Below are positions 1 to 3,859 of a stretch of DNA of 6,125 bases, in pieces (position 1 is the stretch's first letter; every line of letters starts with the position of its first letter). The notes under the pieces are model-generated. The model searched no databases. It had not been told where the DNA came from and saw nothing but the letters and a program-made list of their open reading frames with translations. A program made the translations under genes and the position numbers. Source of the DNA: Turicibacter sp. UBA7094 (GTDB taxonomy: Bacteria; Bacillota_I; Bacilli_A; MOL361; Turicibacteraceae); contig DKYS01000035.1 of the NCBI GenBank assembly GCA_002493395.1, positions 3,005-9,129 on the forward strand, in the 5' to 3' direction.

Positions 1-158
1 TTATGAGAAGTTTTGGATTTTATAACAAATTTTACATTATATCTTCGTTTAGTGTCTTAAATCATTAATATGCGGATGGCTAGTCTATTTTTTTACCAAA
101 AATCATGTTCTTCATACATATTTTGTGTGGAATGTTTCAGACTATGTTTAGTTTATGT

Positions 159-164
159 AGGAGG
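159..164 (+). promoter_or_regulatory. Ribosome binding site of the FAD/Rieske oxidoreductase gene
   Basis: A perfect AGGAGG lies 8 bases before the ATG at 173 and fixes that start. The upstream bases 1-158 contain no convincing sigma-A promoter. The best pair I found, TTTACC at 92-97 with TACATA at 115-120, is too weak to call. Confidence 0.85.
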
Positions 165-172
165 TTTTTCTG

Positions 173-1129
173 ATGCATCAATCTTTATGGTCTTTATCGC
201 AAACAGTTCCACGCTATCCATCGCTCACACATCATACGAAAGCTGACGTCTGTATTGTTGGCGCTGGGCTCACGGGTATTACCTTAGCCTATTTACTTAA
301 AGACACTGACTTGACGGTCGTGTTAATTGACTCAGATCACGTCTTAAGTGGGACAACAGCCCATACAACAGCAAAAATCACGGCCCAGCATGACTTAATT
401 TATCACGATTTGATTCAAACCTTTGGTGAGTACTACGCCAAGTGCTATGCAAATGCGCAACGTGAGGCCCTGCAATTCATCTCGCAAACAATTACCACCC
501 ATCACATTGACTGTCAGTTTGAGAAAAAATTTTCGGCCATTTACACGCAAAATGATGAATCCATTCCAGTATTTGAAAAAGAATACGAAGCATACCAAAA
601 ACTCGGCTTAAACGGACGTCTAGTCGAGACACTTGATCTTCCTTTTCCAATTAAAAAAGCATTGATTTTAGAGGATCAGGCCCAATTCAATCCCCTTAAA
701 TACGCCGTCGCCCTTCTTTCTGAAATCAAGAACTGTCCACGGATTCAAATTTATGAAAACACGCCTGCAATCGATATCAAAAAACGAGATTCTGACCTCA
801 CGGTTTGCACTAAGCCGGGTTATACGATTGAGGCAAAAAAAGTGATTCAAACCTCACACTTCCCCTTCTATGATGATTTAAACTTTCTATTTGCTAAAAT
901 GGAAGCCCAAACTTCTTACCTCATTGCCTGCGAAGGTGTAAAAAAGATGCCAAAAGGTATGTATCTTTCTTATGAACAACCGACTCGCTCTATTCGAACC
1001 TACGAAAACTATTTATTAATAGGTGGCGAGGATCACCGAACAGGAACTGAAAAAGAGACAACCGCGCGATACGAAGCCCTTAAAAATTTTGCTCATCACT
1101 ATTTTTCTCCTTCTCAGATTAGTCATTAG
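173..1129 (+). CDS. N-terminal fragment of FAD-dependent oxidoreductase (DAO fold)
   Basis: This is the 318-residue product made if the TAG at 1127-1129 terminates translation. Residues 24-54 form a Rossmann beta-alpha-beta unit: ADVCIVGAGLTG with glycines at 30, 32 and 35, and an acidic Asp53 at the end of the second strand, the usual contact for the adenosine ribose of FAD. The GTTAHTTAKIT stretch at 60-70 is typical of the YhfW/DAO group. The fragment stops before the C-terminal strand-helix that completes FAD binding and before the Rieske domain, so on its own it is probably unstable or inactive. There is no signal peptide, so a cytoplasmic location is expected. Translation would be efficient from the AGGAGG at 159-164. 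Confidence 0.7.
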   Translation: MHQSLWSLSQTVPRYPSLTHHTKADVCIVGAGLTGITLAYLLKDTDLTVVLIDSDHVLSGTTAHTTAKITAQHDLIYHDLIQTFGEYYAKCYANAQREALQFISQTITTHHIDCQFEKKFSAIYTQNDESIPVFEKEYEAYQKLGLNGRLVETLDLPFPIKKALILEDQAQFNPLKYAVALLSEIKNCPRIQIYENTPAIDIKKRDSDLTVCTKPGYTIEAKKVIQTSHFPFYDDLNFLFAKMEAQTSYLIACEGVKKMPKGMYLSYEQPTRSIRTYENYLLIGGEDHRTGTEKETTARYEALKNFAHHYFSPSQISH

Positions 1130-1180
1130 TGGTCAACCGAAGACTATGATACCGTTGATCGCCTCCCCTATATCGGTCAA

Positions 1181-1681
1181 ATGCAAAAAGATGATCAAAT
1201 TTTCGTTGCTACCGGGTTTAAAAAGTGGGGAATGACAACCGCGACAATGGCTGCCCTTTTATTAAAAGATTTAATTTTAGAACGGGAATCTCCTTATACC
1301 CTCCTCTTTCATCCGAAACGACAACGGGTGGTCCCCCAGTTGAAAAATCTTATTCGCTATAATGCAAAAACCGCTTTTGAATTAATCAAAGGAAAACTAA
1401 AATCAGTTGATGAAATTGGGCGTCTTTTACCAGGAGAGGCCATAACAGTTAAAACAGAGGATGGCAAATATGGTATTTATAAAGATAATCAAAATGAGCT
1501 ATGGATGGTTGATATTACCTGCCCTCACCTAGGTTGCGAGTTATCGTTTAATCGTGCAGAGCAAACCTGGGATTGCCCTTGTCACGGTTCACGCTTTAAA
1601 GTGACAGGAGAAGTGGTTTCCGGTCCGGCGCACTGTTCGTTAAAACCAACGAAAAATCATATCCATCCGAACTTATTCTAA
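1181..1681 (+). CDS. C-terminal fragment: FAD-closing segment plus Rieske [2Fe-2S] domain
   Basis: This is the part after the internal stop, drawn from the first ATG (1181) of the same frame. Residues 10-34 (ATGFKKWGMTT and the helix after it) match the last FAD-contacting segment of DAO-fold oxidoreductases. Residues 80-166 form a Rieske domain: C114-P-H116 and C132-x-x-H135 ligate the [2Fe-2S] cluster, with 15 residues between H116 and C132, and C119/C134 are placed to form the classic Rieske disulfide. The domain presumably passes electrons to or from the flavin in the full enzyme. No Shine-Dalgarno sequence precedes 1181, so independent translation is doubtful; this is best seen as the second half of the interrupted gene. 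Confidence 0.55.
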   Translation: MQKDDQIFVATGFKKWGMTTATMAALLLKDLILERESPYTLLFHPKRQRVVPQLKNLIRYNAKTAFELIKGKLKSVDEIGRLLPGEAITVKTEDGKYGIYKDNQNELWMVDITCPHLGCELSFNRAEQTWDCPCHGSRFKVTGEVVSGPAHCSLKPTKNHIHPNLF

Positions 1682-1726
1682 ATTATCTACAAATTCTCCA
1701 ATCTCTCGAAAAAAACTACCCTATTT

Positions 1727-1776
1727 GTGTCCTTTTTGTGTCGAAAGAGATTCGAAGTTGTAATAAAAAAGGACAC
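1727..1776. repeat. Long inverted repeat / two-tier hairpin of unknown role
   Basis: GTGTCCTTTTT (1727-1737) is the exact reverse complement of 1766-1776. Inside it, TCGAA (1741-1745) pairs with TTCGA (1751-1755) around an AGAGA loop. It lies 46 bases after the oxidoreductase stop but has no U-tract behind it, so it is not a standard intrinsic terminator. It could be an mRNA 3' stabiliser, a protein site or a remnant of a small mobile element. I see no coding sequence in 1682-1822. Confidence 0.55.
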
Positions 1777-1822
1777 TTCGCCCCGTTCTTTGGATTTATT
1801 ATTTTGGATTCATGAGATTTTA

Positions 1823-1851
1823 TTGAAGCCCTACGGAATTGAACGTATAAT
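1823..1851 (+). promoter_or_regulatory. Sigma-A-type promoter of candidate small RNA 1
   Basis: TTGAAG at 1823-1828 (four of six consensus bases) is followed after exactly 17 bases by a perfect TATAAT at 1846-1851. Transcription should start near 1857-1859, just at the TGAGC hairpin. No protein gene follows; the first terminator lies only about 50 bases beyond the predicted start, which points to a short noncoding transcript. Confidence 0.7.
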
Positions 1852-1856
1852 AGATT

Positions 1857-1934
1857 TGAGCCAATTTTGTGCTCACACTCCTTATCTTTACCTACATTCC
1901 TAAAACACCATTGACCGGCAATGGTGTTTTTTTT
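1857..1934 (+). ncRNA. Candidate small RNA 1 (about 78 nt)
   Basis: This is a compact unit: a consensus promoter just upstream, a 5' hairpin (TGAGC at 1857-1861 with GCTCA at 1871-1875), a pyrimidine-rich unpaired stretch at about 1876-1901 containing ACTCCTTATC and TTTACCT, and an intrinsic terminator at 1902-1934. The CTCCTT piece is complementary to AAGGAG-type Shine-Dalgarno sequences, as in Gram-positive small RNAs that pair with ribosome binding sites (for example RsaE/RoxS or LhrC). I do not recognise it as a named RNA family. No reading frame with a ribosome binding site fits inside. A very similar arrangement follows at 1981-2084. The alternative is that it is only a transcription leader or the distal terminator of the oxidoreductase mRNA, but the strong promoter argues against that. 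Confidence 0.6.
1902..1934 (+). terminator. Intrinsic terminator of small RNA 1
   Basis: AAAACACCATTG (1902-1913) pairs perfectly with CAATGGTGTTTT (1919-1930) around a 5-base loop (ACCGG), and the T run continues to 1934. It would also stop any readthrough from the oxidoreductase gene, which has no closer terminator. Confidence 0.9.
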
Positions 1935-1988
1935 CTTAAATTTAATGTATATTTTTTTAACAAAAGATCCATACTATTTATGAGCACA

Positions 1989-2003
1989 ACAAAGAGTTGC
2001 AAC
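1989..2003 (+). repeat. 15-base direct repeat, copy 1 (inside small RNA 2 hairpin)
   Basis: ACAAAGAGTTGCAAC here is identical to 2764-2778 upstream of the asparaginase gene. Its core GTTGCAAC is a perfect palindrome. In this copy the sequence forms part of the 5' hairpin of small RNA 2. Confidence 0.6.
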
Positions 2004-2056
2004 AAGAGCTCACTTCCTTCTCTTACCTCGTTATTTATAACATATATAATTCTCTC

Positions 2057-2084
2057 AAAAAAACACTGATTCAGTGTTTTTTTT
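2057..2084 (+). terminator. Intrinsic terminator of small RNA 2
   Basis: A run of A (2057-2063) plus CACTG (2064-2068) pairs with CAGTG (2072-2076) plus the T run (2077-2084), with a 3-base loop. The A and T flanks make it potentially active on either strand. Confidence 0.85.
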
Positions 2085-2100
2085 ATTTTTTTAAGACAAT

Positions 2101-2130
2101 TTCAAAAAGTGATGGAAAATATTTTGTAAT
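2101..2130 (+). promoter_or_regulatory. Possible promoter of the HutP-family gene
   Basis: TTCAAA (2101-2106, four of six) and TGTAAT (2125-2130, five of six) are 18 bases apart. The region is very AT-rich, so other pairings exist, including a second TGTAAT at 2145-2150. A transcript from here would have a leader of roughly 100 bases. Confidence 0.35.
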
Positions 2131-2172
2131 TTAATAAAAAAAGGTGTAATCTTAAAGAGGTCCCTAACTGAA

Positions 2173-2197
2173 GCTTTAATGAAAGCCATTTTTCATT
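2173..2197 (+). promoter_or_regulatory. Two competing hairpins in the HutP-family leader
   Basis: GCTTT (2173-2177) pairs with AAAGC (2182-2186) around AATG. Alternatively AATGAAA (2178-2184) pairs with TTTCATT (2191-2197). The two use the same bases and cannot form together. Neither has a U-tract, so this is not an obvious attenuator, and the second stem is mostly A-U. Confidence 0.3.
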
Positions 2198-2234
2198 TAT
2201 ATAAACTTTTATTTGAACAAAGGAGGATGTTAAG

Positions 2235-2660
2235 ATGAGATCATTTAATAGTTTAGATGTTGCTAAAGCCGCAGTAAAGGTTTCAATGACATCAACACGT
2301 CATGAAGAGGAGCAACTTATTAAAGAGTTTAATAATGAAGGTATTCAGGTCACTGCGGTTGATATCGGCGGAAATTTGATTCAATCAATTCCTAAAATTA
2401 TTGAACGAGCAATTATCGCCGCTCGAAAAACACATGTCACAAAAGAATCGTGCGTGTTAGATGGAGCTGTTGCGGGAGCCGCCCGTGATGCCATCATGCA
2501 AGTTTCAATGAAGGCAACTGGTCTAAATGCTGGCGGAAAAATTTCAATTGCCCGCTGCGGCGAACATTTAACTGTTTGCGTCTTTTTAAGTATTGGATTA
2601 CTTCATCTAGACGATGTCGTTATTGGCCTCGCTCACCGTTCGGTACCTGCTAATTTATAG
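2235..2660 (+). CDS. HutP family protein (RNA-binding antiterminator family)
   Basis: This 141-residue protein matches the clostridial branch of the HutP family, close to the 151 residues of Bacillus HutP. Recognisable segments are the central helix around residues 74-90 (DGAVAGAARDAIMQ), the glycine-rich strand at 96-107 (GLNAGGKISIAR) and the family's C-terminal signature at 131-138 (GLAHRSVP). Bacillus HutP is a hexamer that needs L-histidine and Mg2+ to bind hut mRNA and prevent termination. From my memory of its sequence, the metal ligands His73 and His77 align with Gly77 and Gly81 here, while His138 aligns with His134, so ligand use may differ. The start is set by AGGAGG at 2221-2226, 8 bases before the ATG. 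No hut genes are in the window; the next gene is asparaginase in the same direction, 183 bases on. Family is well supported; RNA target and ligand are unknown. Confidence 0.82.
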   Translation: MRSFNSLDVAKAAVKVSMTSTRHEEEQLIKEFNNEGIQVTAVDIGGNLIQSIPKIIERAIIAARKTHVTKESCVLDGAVAGAARDAIMQVSMKATGLNAGGKISIARCGEHLTVCVFLSIGLLHLDDVVIGLAHRSVPANL

Positions 2661-2683
2661 TCACGCTCTGTTTCTCGTATATC

Positions 2684-2701
2684 TCTCCCCTCACCTCCTT
2701 T
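2684..2701 (+). other. C/U-rich 3' UTR element with perfect anti-Shine-Dalgarno sequence
   Basis: TCACCTCCTTT at 2691-2701 equals the bacterial 16S rRNA 3' tail that carries the anti-Shine-Dalgarno sequence, and it sits in a run of pyrimidines starting about 2684. It lies 30 bases after the HutP-family stop codon. On the minus strand the same bases are an ideal ribosome binding site, but no start codon follows at a usable distance, so it does not serve a minus-strand gene. As RNA it could pair with ribosome binding sites. Confidence 0.5.
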
Positions 2702-2708
2702 ATGAGAT

Positions 2709-2762
2709 GGTTAACGTAACCAACAAAAAGGCAGGTTACTAGGAAACTATTTTCTCTTTTTT
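2709..2762 (+). promoter_or_regulatory. Competing hairpins and weak terminator-like element between HutP-family gene and asparaginase
   Basis: GGTTA (2709-2713) can pair with TAACC (2717-2721), or GTAACC (2716-2721) can pair with GGTTAC (2734-2739); the two are mutually exclusive. Just behind, AGGAAA (2741-2746) and TTTTCT (2750-2755) form a weak stem followed by six T (2757-2762). This may be a poor terminator for the HutP-family mRNA or a conditional one. Confidence 0.4.
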
Positions 2763-2763
2763 G

Positions 2764-2778
2764 ACAAAGAGTTGCAAC
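2764..2778 (+). repeat. 15-base direct repeat, copy 2 (over asparaginase -35)
   Basis: Identical to 1989-2003. In this copy the flanks extend the GTTGCAAC palindrome into an 18-base imperfect dyad (about 2766-2783), and it overlaps the proposed -35 box at 2772-2777, the position of a typical operator. Confidence 0.55.
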
Positions 2779-2800
2779 CTTTTGAGAGAATGAGTACAAT
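2772..2800 (+). promoter_or_regulatory. Probable promoter of the asparaginase gene
   Basis: TTGCAA (2772-2777) and TACAAT (2795-2800, five of six) are 17 bases apart, giving a start near 2807 and a leader of about 37 bases. A perfect TTGACA at 2761-2766 lies 28 bases from this -10 box and has no -10 of its own, so I do not use it. Confidence 0.55.
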
Positions 2801-2843
2801 ATTATGTAGTACGATAAAATTTAATAAACGTGGAGGCTTTTTT

Positions 2844-3824
2844 ATGGCAAAAAAAGTAGCAGTCATTTTTACAGGTGGAACCATTTCAATGAAAGTAGAT
2901 CCACGTCTTAAGGCCGCCATTCCTTCAATGTCAAGTGAAGATATTATGTCAATGGTTACAAATATCGATCAAATTGCCGAACTAGATATTGTGGAGTTTG
3001 GTAAATTTCCAGGGCCCCATATGACCCCGGAAAAAATGATGGAATTAAAAGACGTGGTGGAATCAAAATTGGCTCAAGAAGAGATTGTTGGAGTTGTCGT
3101 GACCCACGGAACAGATAACTTAGAGGAAACAGCGTTTCTTTTAGATGTTTGTATTGACTCAGAAAAGCCGGTCGTTGTTGTTGGCGCAATGCGTAACGGG
3201 TCGGAACTTGGTTATGATGGACCTAGTAATTTAGCAGCCGCTATTTGTACAGCTGTTCATCCTAATTCACGAAACAAAGGTGCCTTAGTTGTCTTAAATA
3301 ATGAGGTAAATAGTGCTCGATTGGTAACTAAGACGCATACGATGAGCCTGGATACATTTAAATCGTTAGAGTTCGGTCCAATTGGGATTGTCGATCAAGA
3401 TGATGTCATCTATTATCAAAAACAATCAACGCCAACGAAACACATAAAAACTCAATCTATTGAAACAAACGTGCATTTACTCAAAGCTGTTTCAGGAATG
3501 GATAGCACCCTCTTAAACTTCTTAGTCGATCAAGGCGCTAAAGGAATCGTCATTGAGGCAATGGGACGCGGAAATGTTCCTCCAATGATGATGGATGGGA
3601 TTAAACGTGCACTTGCTTGCAATATCCCCGTCATTATCGTTTCAAGATGTCCAATGGGGCGGGTATTAGAGTCTTATGGTTATGAGGGAGGCGGAGCCGA
3701 ACTCGTTGAAGCTGGTGCCATTTTAGCAAGTAATCTAAATGGTCAAAAAGCTCGTATTAAACTGATGTTAATCTTAAGTATCACGCAAAATCATGAGGAA
3801 ATAAAGGCTTACTTTATGGACTAA
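2844..3824 (+). CDS. L-asparaginase, cytoplasmic-type
   Basis: This 326-residue enzyme should hydrolyse L-asparagine to L-aspartate and ammonia. It has no signal peptide, so it is expected in the cytoplasm. The N-terminal catalytic motif TGGTIS (10-15) supplies nucleophile Thr13. The second motif THGTDNLEET (87-96) supplies Thr90 and Asp91, and Lys163 in TKTHT completes the Thr-Lys-Asp triad; all are one residue offset from mature E. coli AnsB numbering. The lid Tyr of E. coli enzymes (GYIP in AnsA) appears to be replaced by AAIP at 24-27. The ATG at 2844 is chosen because GGAGG (2832-2836) lies 7 bases upstream; an in-frame TTG at 2772 would extend it by 24 residues but sits in the promoter. 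The stop codon is built into the terminator stem at 3823-3858. It follows a HutP-family gene, which suggests but does not prove shared control. Confidence 0.93.
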   Translation: MAKKVAVIFTGGTISMKVDPRLKAAIPSMSSEDIMSMVTNIDQIAELDIVEFGKFPGPHMTPEKMMELKDVVESKLAQEEIVGVVVTHGTDNLEETAFLLDVCIDSEKPVVVVGAMRNGSELGYDGPSNLAAAICTAVHPNSRNKGALVVLNNEVNSARLVTKTHTMSLDTFKSLEFGPIGIVDQDDVIYYQKQSTPTKHIKTQSIETNVHLLKAVSGMDSTLLNFLVDQGAKGIVIEAMGRGNVPPMMMDGIKRALACNIPVIIVSRCPMGRVLESYGYEGGGAELVEAGAILASNLNGQKARIKLMLILSITQNHEEIKAYFMD

Positions 3825-3858
3825 AAAGGCAAAAGCGATGAGTCGCTTTTGCCTTTTT
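3823..3858. terminator. Bidirectional intrinsic terminator between convergent genes
   Basis: A perfect 16-bp stem (3823-3838 with 3843-3858) has a TGAG loop at 3839-3842. The stem begins with five A and ends with five T, so it works on both strands. It overlaps the asparaginase stop codon and lies 1 base from the stop of the minus-strand RelA/SpoT-domain gene. Confidence 0.95.
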
Positions 3859-3859
3859 C

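Larger units (their letters stand above)
173..1681 (+). pseudogene. YhfW-like FAD-dependent oxidoreductase with Rieske domain, interrupted by in-frame TAG
   Basis: The region reads as one frame of 503 codons (counting both stops), close to the roughly 509-residue YhfW family of Bacillus. The only fault is a TAG at 1127-1129 (codon 319). The frame is the same before and after it, and translation beyond the stop continues the family pattern: W-S-T-E-D-Y directly after the TAG, then R-L-P-Y-I-G. Domain order is N-terminal FAD-binding DAO fold (GxGxxG at 30-35), substrate region, the closing FAD segment (TGFKKWGMTT near residue 347), then a Rieske domain with ligands near 450, 452, 468 and 471. 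Such proteins are thought to be cytoplasmic redox enzymes of unknown substrate. The break is one substitution away from Tyr, Gln, Lys, Glu, Trp, Ser or Leu codons. Causes could be a nonsense mutation, a sequencing error or stop readthrough; the sequence alone cannot decide. No transposon scar or frameshift is visible. Confidence 0.75.
1981..2084 (+). ncRNA. Candidate small RNA 2 (about 100 nt), related to small RNA 1
   Basis: It repeats the plan of the RNA upstream: TGAGC (1981-1985) pairs with GCTCA (2008-2012), then a C/U-rich stretch (TTCCTTCTCTTACCTCG at about 2014-2030), an AT-rich linker and an intrinsic terminator (2057-2084). The 5' hairpin is larger and encloses an inner stem, CAAC (1987-1990) with GTTG (1996-1999). 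The promoter is less clear: TACTAT at 1972-1977 is where a -10 box should be by alignment with the first unit, but no good -35 box precedes it. Expression could need an activator, another sigma factor, or readthrough past the terminator of the first unit. A 29-codon frame from ATG 1980 has no ribosome binding site. Confidence 0.45.

Noticed and set aside
1..158. Promoter or end of an earlier gene at the left edge
   Set aside because: No hexamer pair of acceptable quality and no terminator or coding signal could be supported.
395..850. Minus-strand and shifted-frame open frames inside the oxidoreductase gene
   Set aside because: They are shadows of the real coding frame, with no ribosome binding sites and no recognisable protein features.
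1127..1129. Pyrrolysine or selenocysteine insertion at the amber codon
   Set aside because: Selenocysteine uses TGA, not TAG. No pyl gene is in the window and no member of this oxidoreductase family is known to me to use pyrrolysine. Mutation or error is simpler.
1869..2069. Open frame of 66 codons across the small-RNA region, including a 29-codon frame from ATG 1980
   Set aside because: It runs through a strong terminator, has no ribosome binding site at either start, and its composition reflects T-rich DNA. The noncoding reading explains the region better.
2650..2701. Minus-strand gene starting after the AAAGGAGGTGA at 2701-2691
   Set aside because: No ATG, GTG or TTG follows at a usable distance. 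The first GTG is over 30 bases on and its frame stops after four codons.
2761..2766. Perfect TTGACA as the asparaginase -35 box
   Set aside because: The only good -10 box (2795-2800) is 28 bases away, and 17-18 bases downstream there is only GAGAGA.
2772..2843. Upstream TTG start adding 24 residues to the asparaginase
   Set aside because: The TTG coincides with the -35 box, has no ribosome binding site, and the added residues lie before the family's normal N-terminus. The ATG at 2844 has GGAGG at the right distance.
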